Shown here piece after piece: positions 22,601 through 32,800 of a stretch of DNA of 64,000 bases; position 1 is the stretch's first letter, and each line of letters starts with the position of its first letter. Origin of the DNA: Salvator merianae (lineage: Eukaryota; Chordata; Lepidosauria; Squamata; Teiidae); assembly GCA_003586115.2 (NCBI GenBank), contig QVOM02000042.1, positions 73,351,472-73,415,471 on the forward strand, read 5' to 3'. The position numbers and the translations under genes are program-made. Below the pieces are notes generated by a model. The model was not told the DNA's origin. It saw nothing but the letters and a program-made list of their open reading frames with translations, and did not search any database.

Positions 22601-23533
22601 TTAATTTTCTGCTTTATTAGCTTCTACTATTCCTGCTGCTTGTTGGTCCTCAACTTGCTTTTCTCCTTCTGACCTCATTGGCTCCTCTTCCATCTCCTCC
22701 AATCTTTTTCCATACTTCTGCAGAAAGTTATGCATCTTATCCACTGAGTTCAGTCCGAATCTTTGATGATTCCATGTGAAGATTACCCCTTCTGGAATAT
22801 CCCATCGAAATGCGACCCTCTTTTTTTTCAACAGTTCTGTCAATCTTGTATATTCTTTTCTCCTTTGTAGAATTTTTCCTGGAACTTCCTTTAACAAAAT
22901 AATTGGACCTTGATCTGTACGTATAGTTGATTCATAATGTCTTGCTAAAACAGCATCTCTTGTAGATTTCTTCACAAAAAAGACCAATACATCCCTTGGA
23001 ACCTTATTTATTTTGGCAAATCTTGTGTTGATTCGAAATGCACGGTTGATTTCTTTGTCAAAATAGGTTTCCTCTACTTGCATTGCTTGTGCTAGCAGTT
23101 CAATTATTAATTGCCGCATATCTTCATCCTCTTCTTCAGGTAAGTTTCTGAATCTGATACAATATTCCATATTCTTAAATTCAGCGATCAACTGTGCACG
23201 TTCAAATGTAGCAATTTGCGCGTCCTGCACCATAGATTTTGTTTGAAGGGTTTCTACTTTAGTATCTAACTTGTTAGAGACCTCTTCCAGATTTAAAACT
23301 TTATCTTTTATTTCATGAACTTCCATGCGTAGTGCCCCAATTTCCTTTGTAAGGTCCTGTCTTAATCTTTCAATATCTTTTTTCTGATTAGAAAATAAAT
23401 TCTTCATTTCTTCGAGAATTTTATCAATCTTTAATTCTAGAACACTCTGAACTTCTGGATTTGAACCCCTTCTCTGATCCTTTGACTGCTTGTCTTTTTC
23501 CAATTTGGACTTTCTAGTATCCATAATTTCCAA
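22601..23533 (-). CDS. L1 ORF1 protein, intact 310 aa
   Basis: This is the RNA-binding, trimer-forming ORF1 protein of an L1 element; the family packages L1 RNA in cytoplasmic particles and chaperones target-primed reverse transcription. The open frame is complete. Residues about 30-105 are Leu-rich and charged with heptad-like spacing ('KIDKILEEMKNLF', 'IERLRQDLTKEIGALRMEV'), a coiled coil. From about residue 120, 'EYCIRFRNLPEEEDED' opens the RRM domain, and 'VFFVKKSTRDAVLARH' plus 'ILLKEVPGKILQRRKEY' belong to the RRM/C-terminal domain. The acidic tail after about residue 275 is low complexity. The stop codon is one base before the ORF2 start. The length is slightly below that of mammalian ORF1p. 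It may be expressible, but no promoter evidence can be read. Confidence 0.92.
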   Translation of the reverse strand: MEIMDTRKSKLEKDKQSKDQRRGSNPEVQSVLELKIDKILEEMKNLFSNQKKDIERLRQDLTKEIGALRMEVHEIKDKVLNLEEVSNKLDTKVETLQTKSMVQDAQIATFERAQLIAEFKNMEYCIRFRNLPEEEDEDMRQLIIELLAQAMQVEETYFDKEINRAFRINTRFAKINKVPRDVLVFFVKKSTRDAVLARHYESTIRTDQGPIILLKEVPGKILQRRKEYTRLTELLKKKRVAFRWDIPEGVIFTWNHQRFGLNSVDKMHNFLQKYGKRLEEMEEEPMRSEGEKQVEDQQAAGIVEANKAEN

Positions 23534-24358
23534 CTTTCCCCTTTTTATATGAATTTCAAACTTTTATTGCAGTTTCACCAGCTTGCAGATGGGAAGTGAG
23601 GCAAGCAACACCTCACAGATGTTAAACAAAGTTCATACAAAGCCAAGAGAGACCAATTTTCTAGAATTAAGCAGATTTCTTATCCTTTGCTGCCATCCAG
23701 TGTCCATTCGTTATATTGCTTAGTTGGCTATTTTGCAGAGTTTAAACAAAGAAACAAAACTTATAATCCGCCATGATTTATGACCGAGAACTCTCCCTTT
23801 TAACTCTTCTTATCTTTTAGCTGATAGGTACTCAGTTCTGTTAAAACTTAATTGCTTACTGGAATTCCAGGCTTGTAGGAGAGAAGAAAAACTTTAGATT
23901 GTGCCTTTACCATTTCATGCCTCTGCAATTATTTTAACATTGTGCTGGGTTTACGTCATTAAACTTCCAGTATATATTCGTAAGCTTAAAGAAGAAGCTG
24001 TTGTCTGAAGATTTTATGTGTTGATCGTAAGTTAACTTTCTTCATAGATTAAAAATGGATCGACCGAACTTAAAGCCTCATTTAGGCAACTTACAGCGAT
24101 TGTGGGGGTGTAGTTCCTCCTTCCAACTTCTTCCCCTCTGCGATGAGCTTCAGCCCCCACTGTGGGGAATCTTGTTGGAACACTAACAAGGAATCCCTGT
24201 ATCTCCCTGTCACTCAGGGAGATAAAATCTTCTGACAGAGGGTGGCATAAACCCTCCCCTCCGTCTCTTCTCACTGCAGTCTGTACGGAGATAAATCTCC
24301 TACAGTCCTATTCGGCCATTGATCACGTGACTTCTTTTTTTTTTTTTTTTTTTTTTTG
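23534..24358 (-). promoter_or_regulatory. L1 5' UTR with A-run at its extreme 5' end
   Basis: About 825 bp precede ORF1. Read on the minus strand, the element starts with roughly 24 A residues and then AAGTCACGTGATCAATGGCC. It contains 'ATCTCCCTGAGTGACAGGGA' and 'AAGTTCGGTCGATCC', both also found in the 5' end of the nested copy at 20.02-20.25 kb. This shared block supports a true family 5' UTR, which in L1 normally holds an internal promoter. CACGTG, an E-box, lies about 30 bases from the end. Promoter activity is inferred only. Confidence 0.7.
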
Positions 24359-24377
24359 AGGTCCTGAGAAGACTCTT

Positions 24378-24912
24378 GATGCTAGAAGCAGTTGGCAGCC
24401 AAAGAGAAGCTAGTTCTGTTATTAAGGGCTTTTAAAAAATGAATCTATTGCTACCTCTACCCCCCCCCCCAAGGAAATTAAGGTATGGGTTCTTTAAAGG
24501 ACAAGACAAGGTATCTTTAAAGCAGGGCTTTTCAAGTAGCCACTAGACAGTTGAAAGGTTCAACTGTCTTTAGCTGGGATGAGATTCCTAGGGTTGCCAC
24601 ACAGAATCCAGGACAGAATTCCTGTTTGTTTAATAACTGTGCAGAGGGTGAAAATTCAATAAATGCCCTACTGAAATTTCTGTCTTTACACAGCTAACCT
24701 AGGTTTCATATGGCAATCCCACAGGTTTCCTAAAGAGGTCTTTGCTAGGATTAGCATTGGGCACCCTATGGCCTTTCAAATATTGCTAAATTCTCCCTTT
24801 AGTTCTTTCTTGACTGGATTGCTCGGGCTTCATGGAAATTGTAGTTCAGCAACACTGAAGGATATTGTTTAGCCACCACTGCTTTATTTAGCGTGGTGCA
24901 CAAACTAATATA
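24378..24912. other. Non-coding stretch with a C tract
   Basis: Apart from poly(C) at about 24461-24470, nothing is recognisable. Confidence 0.35.
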
Positions 24913-25332
24913 TCTCATTTTCACACTTACTTTTAGAATCCAGGGATACATAATTTGTCCCACACTGGGTCAGGTTGCCACTGGAATGGGACAAGGCCAT
25001 CTGCATTTCAGACAACCCATCCTGTCTCAGCCCCGACCGCGCAGGCTCTGAAGACAAAGTTTCTAGGACAGTCCTTTCTGGTGGCACGCTACTTCCTCTG
25101 GTGCATCCTGGAATGCCACCAAAATGGTCCCCCATGGGCCCACTAGTCCGCCAGTAGACCTCAATGTTGAGGTCTATTGGTATAGTGGGATAGGGCACTG
25201 TTTTGGTGCCCTATCCCACTCTATGGTCCATCCCGTGCAGATGAAGCATTCTGGGGATGAGCTACACTGTCCGATGACAGTGTCCCTTAGACTCCTTCCT
25301 GGAACACACTAACGGTAAGTATGGAAAGGGCC
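24913..25332. mobile_element. Harbinger-like MITE with double hairpin core
   Basis: The right terminus 'GGTAAGTATGGAAAGGGCC' inverts to GGCCCTTTCCATACTTACC. The left end has 'CATTTTCACACTTAC', a degenerate partner. Two adjacent hairpins form the core. The first, 25155-25176, has arms TAGACCTCAA / TTGAGGTCTA. The second, 25184-25220, has perfect 14-bp arms AGTGGGATAGGGCA / TGCCCTATCCCACT. Upstream is 'CCCACTAGTCCGCCAG', the phrase shared by other family members. No coding capacity. Confidence 0.7.
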
Positions 25333-27330
25333 ACATTTTCTTTGAAATGCACTTCAATCCTATTTTGTTCAATGGAGTTCCTTCCCCAGTAATCTGTCTA
25401 GAACTGCAGCTGAAAAGTTGCATGTTCTGAAAAAAATGTTTTTCTCCTGATCATGCAGAGAGTTTTCTAATTGATTTAAAGCAGATCTTGGCAACTCCTT
25501 CTTAGCCCCAACATTTCCTTTCTTGCACACCCACAGCTTGTTTTGTTGGGAACATTTTCAATTATCTGGGAAGACTAATCAGCATATATCAGAAATTGTT
25601 CTGAACTATATGCAGTGTGTTATTGACCATATGGAGTCTTTCCTTTGATAAACTGCTGACAAGCATGATAAGCTGTGATCATTGAAAGGATTGCACCCAT
25701 TAATTCATAACAGGACCACTGAAGGTGGAAGCTGAAACATTTTGTTATAACAAATAAATATCTGTGTTCTGTTAGCCACTGTAATAAACAATTAACAGCA
25801 TCCTTCAATGTTGCAGAACCAACTTGTTGTTTGATGCTCTTAAACATGTTTTCCTCCACTTTCTGCCTCAGTCCTTTTACCAATATAAGAAATTATGTGA
25901 AAGAGAACGGGTCAAGGGTTGAGAAAAAACAGATGCCGAAAGAGCACCTGTAGCAATCTTTTTTATTATTATTAATATCCTGTCAAAACTGGTAAAATAT
26001 AAGTCACCTTGCAATCTGAGTAAAAATATTGGAAATAAAAAAATAAAGCCATATCGTATCAGGGCAATTATTTCAAAGCTATATACAGATTTCATTGTAA
26101 GGTCTGTATCAATTCAAAGAAAGTCTTGCAGATAGGGATGTGCAAAACACTGTCCTGAATGCTTTTTAAAATATCTGAGATACCCATGCCTCTCTTACAA
26201 GGAGACCAAGACTGCTGAGTGGACTATATAGCAAATGTGGCCTCAAGAACAAGATGGGTACTCACCTCCTTACCATTCCATTTTTATTTGTATACTGCCT
26301 TCCTCCCACAAATTGCTCAAGTTAGTTTACAACAATCAGATAAAAAAACCATACAGTACAAAATAACTCATTTTAAAATGACATACAATTGAAAATAATA
26401 TATTATAAATTACACAGAGCTTTGAGGGAGGGTGGGACAGAGGGAACAAATGCCCAGCTGCAGCAGTCAGCCAGGTCTTCTTCTTCCTGCCAACCAAGGA
26501 CAACCATCATTCTTATGTCTTGGTGGAGGGCAAAGCAAAGGCAACAGATACTCAGGTGCAGCAGCCAGGCAGGTCTTCTTCTGTGCTTACCTTACTCTTT
26601 GCTGCCCCTGTAAGTGACAGGTTCATTATGGTCTTATCATGTGACCCAGTCTGGGCCCACCAGGGCTTTCCGTAGCCTCTGCCAGACATCTACAACCATA
26701 TTTGGCTCTGAGAAAGCTAGGAAGGGCAGTCAGGAGCACGATGACTGCTCATCTTGCTCATGTGGCCATGTTTGCTAGTATAAACCTGTCCACTGTCCTG
26801 CCATCTTTGTCACTTTCACATGCTCAGCCTTCTCCCTTAGATTGTATTAAAGATGCTGCCTTCCCTCTGCATTGCTGAATTCCATGTGTGCTGATAGCAC
26901 TGAACTATCAGAATATTATGAGCACTCAAGGGTATTGTGGTGTGGCCATGATCTGGATTGTGAGAATTAAACAGGGGAGGATGTTGGATATGTACACTGA
27001 ACAGAGCTGTATTCGTTGTGATCTTTTATCAAATAAAGCTTGTTAACATGCTTAAACCTACTCTACTTATGTTTCTGAATTGAGGGTTGGAGAAATAATA
27101 TTGAAAGCTAGGTTTTCCAAAAAACATTGTGAACAGTTTTGTGTACCCCTACTTGTAGAACAAAAAAACCCAATTATAGCATAAATAATGATAACAAAAA
27201 AAAGTGTCCTGTTAAATCTCTTAGTTTGGCATCTGTACAGTCACAGAGTCACTTCAAAGGCCATAACACAACATCTACCAATTTGAATCTAATTTGTGAT
27301 GGGCCTGATTTTATATAGATATAGATATAT
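25333..27330. other. Non-coding stretch with a ~98-bp tandem duplication
   Basis: No gene is seen. Around 26455-26600 the phrase 'GCTGCAGCAGTCAGCCAGGT' followed by 'CTTCTTCT' recurs about 98 bases later as 'GGTGCAGCAGCCAGGCAGGT' followed by 'CTTCTTCT'. At 26135 'GATAGGGATGTGCAAA' looks like one end of the hAT family described at 31.66 kb. Confidence 0.4.
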
Positions 27331-27885
27331 ACATTTTCAACTATTCAAACACAAACCAAATTTGCAATTTGCGCATCTCTGATAGAGATGTGCAAGTTTG
27401 GTTTATGTTTGAACAATTGAAATTGAGCTGAATGGTTTGACTCAGTTTGAATTGAACTGAAACACACCCTGTTAGAAAGGGCTGGCTCAATTTGAAGTGA
27501 ACCAGTGGTGTTCACTTAAACAGTTTGAATTTGAACTGTTTGAATTCAACCCACATCTTAACCAATGCTGGAACTTGTGGGCATTAAAGAGGGATGGTAG
27601 CATGCCCCTGCATTTCTCCTTGCCCCATGTCACCTAGAGCTTTCTTAAAAAAAAAAAAAAAAAAAGGAAAAGGAAAAGGAAAGATCTGTGCAAATACGCA
27701 GTTCTGTGCATTCTCAGGCAAGATTTGCACAACTGATCATTTCTTTTTTAAAAATGTTTGAACACTGTTCAAGGTTCAATCTAGAACTGTTCAAGCTTGT
27801 TCGGCCTGACCCAGTTCTAGATCAAACCGAATTCAATGAGGTTGGATTTGATTTGAACTGAACCTACAAATTTGAGTTGATGCAC

Positions 27886-27890
<5 letters not shown>
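27331..27890. mobile_element. hAT-like 'TAGRGATGTGCA' MITE cluster
   Basis: One terminus 'TTTGCGCATCTCTGA' (to 27382) abuts a second, 'TAGAGATGTGCAAGTTTGG', at 27383. The other end of the second is 'GAGTTGATGCACATTT', near 27889. The interior repeats 'TTTGAACTG' / 'CAGTTT' phrases. An A run of about 22 followed by GGAAAA units lies at 27643-27681. No 8-bp duplication is visible, so this may be two overlapping or nested copies. Confidence 0.55.

Positions 27891-27924
<34 letters not shown>
27890..27924. repeat. (AT)n microsatellite
   Basis: About 17 AT units adjoining the MITE end. Confidence 0.95.
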
Positions 27925-27927
<3 letters not shown>

Positions 27928-29391
27928 AAAGTGATACTTGTGCAAATATGCATTTACCAGGAACTACTCTTGGTGAGTCTGATCTGTATGAAGCAAGGAA
28001 TTATAGTCTTTTTTCATATGCTCAAGAATTGCAAAACATGTGTGTATGTGTCCTTGTAGTGCACTTTTAAAGATGACATCATTCCATCTAATGGTGTGGA
28101 TGAGTAATCCAGCCAAAATCTGGCACTGCAATTACAAGAAAGCCTGATTAATCTTGGCATAGTCTCTATACATTGCTTACAGAACAAAAATAAACTAGGA
28201 AAGATCCTGTCCTTTGATTCCTCTGACAAAATCATGAAGGATGACTATTGATTTTTGAAACCCTACATATAACATTAATTATTGCAACCCTTATTTTATT
28301 TATTTATTTATTTATTTATTCATAACCAAACTGAGCAGACACACAGGAAGGCAAAGCGTTTGCCAAATAATTATTGTGCAGAAAAGGGAATCTCAGTACT
28401 TAACAGCTTTGATGCTACACCTTTTTGCTCAAGAAGAAAGGCCAAGAACTGTGGCTTGTCCAGAATGTTGCCCTTTGTGCAAGGGTGGTCAAATGGAAAG
28501 TGAGAGCAGGGCTTCTACATCTTTAATAGCTGCACAGAAGTATGGATTTCCTCTGCTGTTTACTGCAGTGTGAGGTGCCTTGCACCTTCTAAAATTCTCT
28601 CTTCTATGGACCTATTAAAGCTGCAGGAACCTTATCCTCCTTTCCATCCAGCCACCCTAATCAGAACATTGTTAAAGGCCATTATTTATAACATGCAAAT
28701 AAAATATAATACAATCTACAATGTGATAGTCATCACCTATAAAGCCTTAATTGGTTCAGCTGCATGAACTGAAAAGACAGCTTAGTCCCAATTGATTCTG
28801 CTCACTTATTGGGATGACTCTGGACCTCCTTTTTTCTGAAATGAAGCTCAGTGAGCCTCTGGAACAAACATCCTTTGGTGGTGGCTGTCTTGTTCTGATC
28901 TTGACAAAAGGTCTATGCTTAAAAGTTGTTTTCTGAAGTGTGTCAAGCACCATTATGCTATACATTCACATTGGTTATGTGACACACCACATTCCTTGTG
29001 CCTTTGGATAAAGAGAAGGCACATACTGTATTGTTTTTAATTCTTATTTCAATGTATTTTTATTCTTGTAACCCAACCTGAGACACAACTGTAAATAATA
29101 AAGAAAAATAAATTATTATCACTGATACAAGAGCAATAACTAGTTTACTTAGGTCTTCCAGAATTTACTGCCCTCCTCTGGTAAGTAGAAAAAATGCAGT
29201 TTTGACTAATATGGAGCCATCCTTTGCTTAATATGATGGATTTGTTGCCAGGATCCAACATGTTATGAAAATAATGTTTGCAGTTGCCAGCTTCCCCTAA
29301 CTGCTGTTAAGTCCATTTCTGGAAATTACTTTCACAGCACAATTACAACTTCCACAGCTTTACATTGTGCAAAGGAAACTGTCCTTGACAT
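27925..29391. other. Non-coding stretch with a (TTTA)n repeat
   Basis: (TTTA)n lies at about 28291-28320. No gene or other element is recognised. Confidence 0.4.
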
Positions 29392-29967
29392 TCTGGGCCT
29401 TTTCGCACTTAGCGAGTGGAACGTTCTTGTCCGTTCGCTGGAACAGAGCTTTCGCACTGCCGCGGGCGCGCACCTCACCCTATTCGAACCACTTCGTACC
29501 CGATTCTTACCTGATCCTGGGTAAGGCAAGACAAATAAAAGCTTGTCTTCATTCCGATGGAGTGAAGATCAGGCACGGTGCTTTCGCACTCCCGTCCACG
29601 TTTGCAATGGCGGCCGGGCGTGGTTGGCGCGGCTGCGCATCCGTGGTACGAAGCTTCACACCCGGGTGTGAAGTTTTCACACCCGGGTGTGAAGCTTCAC
29701 ACCTGGGATAGCCCTTTGGGCATGGCAGCCTAGCTGCCGTTACGAAGCTGGCTCCGTAACGAGCCCTCAATGGTACGAAGCGGAGCTCGATGGTACGGAG
29801 TGCGGTACGGAACTAGCGGCTGCCATTCGCACTGTTCCCTCTGCTGGTCGGCTTCAGGTCCGTTCCTCTGGCCGGGAGTGCGAAGGGCAGTCAGTGTTCT
29901 CCAACCCCTCCGGTCCGAAGCCAACTACTGGGAACGGTCTACCGAGCTCAGTGCGAAAAGGCCCTCT
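29392..29967. mobile_element. Harbinger-like MITE, 570 bp, TCT target duplication
   Basis: The element spans 29395-29964. Its ends, GGGCCTTTTCGCACT and AGTGCGAAAAGGCCC, form a perfect 15-bp terminal inverted repeat. TCT is present on both sides (29392-29394, 29965-29967). The interior is CpG-rich and carries a tandem palindrome built on CTTCACACCCGGGTGTGAAG (29654-29673). It shares blocks with the truncated copy at 16157 ('CATTCGCACTG', 'CTGCTGGTC'). Confidence 0.87.
29650..29705. repeat. Tandem palindromic repeat centred on CCCGGG
   Basis: CTTCACACCCGGGTGTGAAG (29654-29673) is a perfect 20-bp palindrome. It is followed by TT and TTCACACCCGGGTGTGAAG (29676-29694), then a degraded third unit CTTCACACCTGGG. 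Confidence 0.93.
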
Positions 29968-30066
29968 GTATATTACCTGAAGCTATGTTAAGTGTGGCTT
30001 GCACTATCCAAGGGATATCGGTATTACAGATAGTTGCAGCACCACAGACAGAAATTTGCTTCTAAC

Positions 30067-30340
30067 TAAGGGCCTTTTCACACTTTGAACTAATGAGCAA
30101 AGTGGCACTGCTATCTAGCTCCTGATCAAGTGCATTTGCAACCATTTCGGGTGTGAATGCATGGCTATGCTGTGCATGGAGGCTGCATCTGTGTGCACCT
30201 GTGCAGTACACAGCACTGCCAGTTGCCATGGCAGTGGCCAGACACTTCCTGGCCACTATCATGCCAAAGATTCTCTCACCAGCAACATGGTAATCCCTGG
30301 CATGGATGCATTCTGGAGACCTTAAGGACCTGCACCCTAG
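30067..30340. mobile_element. One-ended Harbinger-like MITE fragment
   Basis: TAA (30067-30069) precedes GGGCCTTTTCACACTTT. The interior shares 'AGTTGCCATGGCAGTGGCC' and 'GACACTTCCTGGCCACTATC' with the 14.73-15.52 kb element. No right terminus is found. Confidence 0.65.
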
Positions 30341-31110
30341 GCATTTATTTTTTTAACCATGTTAATTCTGTTTTTATGAGTTACTAACAATCCTTCTCTT
30401 CCCTTCTCTCTTCTGACTTTCAGATATTAAAATTTTTAATTAGTCTCTTCTATATAAGGGTGTAATTATTGACTGACAGATGTCTAATGTTAATTAACAG
30501 ATGCCCCAAATCTATCCAAAGCAGCAGTATCTATAGAGAAGCTCCATATGAATCATGTGCTATATTACTAGTTGCATCACATTTGACAAGATCAATAAAT
30601 GTATTTTTGTAAGAGTTAAGTTTCTTAAATTATGCAATTTTTAAAATAATCTTCTATTGGTCAACAACTCTGGATTTCAGGCCTTTATCATCATGTAGTA
30701 AAAATAGAGTATTTACTAAATGCCCACACACAATTGTTACTAATCTTGATTCCTGCAGCTCGTGCAAAGCTAAGTACTGTAGCTTTGTAAGTGAAGTGTC
30801 TTCCTGTGATATCTTTTGGATTGGAAGTCTAAAATTGTAAGCCCATAACTTGATCAGTTCCCCTTGCCTAATCCTACCCTTCCCGCTGAACTGCTTTGCA
30901 TTTGCTACTGCAATAGAAAATAATATACTGCAACATTCCCCAGATTTATTTTTCATTTATTTGTCTGACATGCTACAAGGCCAGTATGAGAAGCTGGACA
31001 GAGAATATTGCTGCTAATACTTAATTCTGTTTTCCCTGAAGAATGTGTCATGTATTTTTTCAAGAAAGAAGTTAAAACCCTTTCTCCACCAATGCTAGGA
31101 ATAAACACAC
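30341..31110. other. Non-coding stretch, nothing recognised
   Basis: AT-rich sequence with no supported feature. Confidence 0.35.
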
Positions 31111-31531
31111 TGTTAAAGAAAATTCTGGATAGCCAGGTGCAGAGAAGTCAGGCTTTATTGGTTACACAGAGACAACATGCATGCATGGATGGCCATTCAG
31201 AGAATGACCATCCTGATCAATGGTTATAAGAGTTTTTATACACTACAAAGACAACACCCAATTATTGCAACCATTTCTATAAAATAGTTAATCCTGCTAG
31301 TTAGCGTGTGAGCATATAGTGAGTTCCAAGCTGCTACCAATCTACTTCCCTTTTTGCAAGCTGCCAGCAAAAGCATAAGCTTCCTGTGTGAAGTTCCTCT
31401 TTTCCCTACTTGCGTTTAGGCATTGCCTGATATTGCAAATCTTTCTACTAAATTCAGCTTAACCTTTTAACTATGTTTGTCCTTTAGCCTTGGTAGATAT
31501 GATCTTCTAGCCTCATAATTCTTTATCAACA
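31111..31531 (-). mobile_element. Probable solo LTR (endogenous retrovirus-like)
   Basis: Read on the minus strand, the 421-bp unit begins TGTTGATAAAG and ends CTTTAACA, giving TG...CA ends with short inverted repeats. Inside, in order, are a TATA-like 'GTATAAAAACTC' (about 31220-31236) and, about 70 bases on, 'CCAATAAAGCCTGACTTC', a polyadenylation signal (complement 31153-31161). This is the layout of U3, R and U5. The flanks CACAC and CACAA may be a 5-bp target duplication with one mismatch. No internal viral genes adjoin it. A lone LTR is left by recombination between two LTRs; that history is inferred. Confidence 0.65.
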
Positions 31532-31649
31532 CACAAACACATACACTAGACTTAGTTCTTCTAAGGTTCTATCCGCACATCCATTTTCTTGGGTTGTCCA
31601 GATGTCTGGAGAGGGTTGACTGAATAAATGCTTCCACATCCTCTCTTTG

Positions 31650-32020
31650 CTTTAGACTATGGATGTGCACAAATGAAATTCATGTTTGGTTCACCATTGA
31701 ACCAATTACTTGTTTGTTTGTTTGTTTGGTTTGTCATTGAACTGTTTAATCAAATAAAGTTTTTCATGGTCCATTTCACACTGGTTTGAAAAGAAAAATA
31801 CCATTTTCCATTGAAAAAAAGCCCTTTTAAAGGGCAAAAACATAGCAAACCACAAACATTCATCAAATTGTTCATGCTCACAAGGAGACTGGTTCAGTTT
31901 GATCAAATATTTGGATATCTGAACGACAGTATGTTCAGTTCAATGCAAACATCCACAAACACAAACTATTTGATTAAGTTTTCAAATGCAAATTGAACAT
32001 TGCGCATCTCTACTTTAGAC
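31650..32020. mobile_element. hAT-type MITE with exact 8-bp duplication CTTTAGAC
   Basis: The element 31658-32012 (355 bp) is flanked by CTTTAGAC on both sides (31650-31657, 32013-32020). The ends TATGGATGTGCAC and GCGCATCTCTA are imperfect inverted repeats of the TAGGGATGTGC type. The interior has repeated 'TTTGTTTG', 'TTCAGTTT' and 'GAACATT' phrases. Non-coding. A tetramer run (TTTG)n is at 31711-31725. Confidence 0.88.
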
Positions 32021-32339
32021 TCCCAGAGGAGCAGCAAGGGCAGCCTTCCAAGGAGCCTGATGTAAGTACTCTTGTAATATTCCTATTTTTACATTTGATT
32101 CCTGATCTCTGTGGAAAATAAGGGGTTACCAAAGCAGTTGCAATTGCTGCAGGGGACCAAAATTCCAGCAAACTTCTGCTAGTACTTCTGGTTGTCTGGA
32201 ATGATTCCAGCTGTGTTTGGGGGCTGCAGCTGCAGCATTCCCTGTGGGTTCTGAGGAGCGGCATTACAGTCCTACATTTTGCTGTAATCCTCAATCACCT
32301 GGAATGGGTTCTCCACACTACAGCTTGGGCATATAGCCA

Positions 32340-32800
32340 AATGAGCTTTTCTGCACTTCAGTTATGGATCATATGACTCTGTATTCCTCTTCAGGGCCCC
32401 TTTCATCTGCATGTTTGAGCAGATTAGATAGGCTTCACCCCCTGCTAGTATTTTCCAACTGCTCCAGACAGAGTATGATCCAGATCAAGAGGCTCCTTAT
32501 CTGGATCACTGGTGGACCCAATTAAACAGGTCCACCGACATACTAGTAGGGACGATCTGGATCACAGAAGTATGCAGAAGGTGCATACCTCCATTTTCAA
32601 GTTTACTAGACGACCCATTTTGGTGGTGCAACAAAGCACACCACTGAAATGGGCCTTTGAGGGCTCTGAGACCAGGTATTCATTTCTGACCATCAGAGCT
32701 TTCAGGTTGTGTTGCTCCAGTCCAAGCCTTGCTGTTATCTAGACCAGAGGACATCACTTGACCTCCTGATCCAGACCTCCTGATCGACATCACAGCAGGT
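32340..32800. mobile_element. Decayed hairpin-core MITE
   Basis: The left end 'AGCTTTTCTGCACTTCAG' resembles a decayed GGGCCTTTTCGCACTT terminus. The core at 32508-32550 is GGTGGACCCAATTAAACAGG then TCCACCGACATACTAGTAGG, a hairpin with arms GGTGGACC / GGTCCACC. The right end is uncertain. Confidence 0.55.

Larger units (their letters stand above)
17111..24377 (-). mobile_element. Near full-length L1 LINE with 19-bp target duplication
   Basis: The 19-base sequence AGGTCCTGAGAAGACTCTT occurs at 17111-17129 and again at 24359-24377, bracketing an insertion of about 7.23 kb on the minus strand. Order along the element: 5' A run and 5' UTR (24358-23534), ORF1 (23533-22601), ORF2 (from 22599 to about 17331), then a 3' UTR with a polyadenylation signal (AATAAA, plus-strand TTTATT at 17166-17171) and A-rich tail. 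A second, antisense L1-derived insertion occupies 20019-21521. Without it the element is about 5.7 kb. The exact target duplication suggests a fairly young insertion, but ORF2 now has several lesions. Confidence 0.95.
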
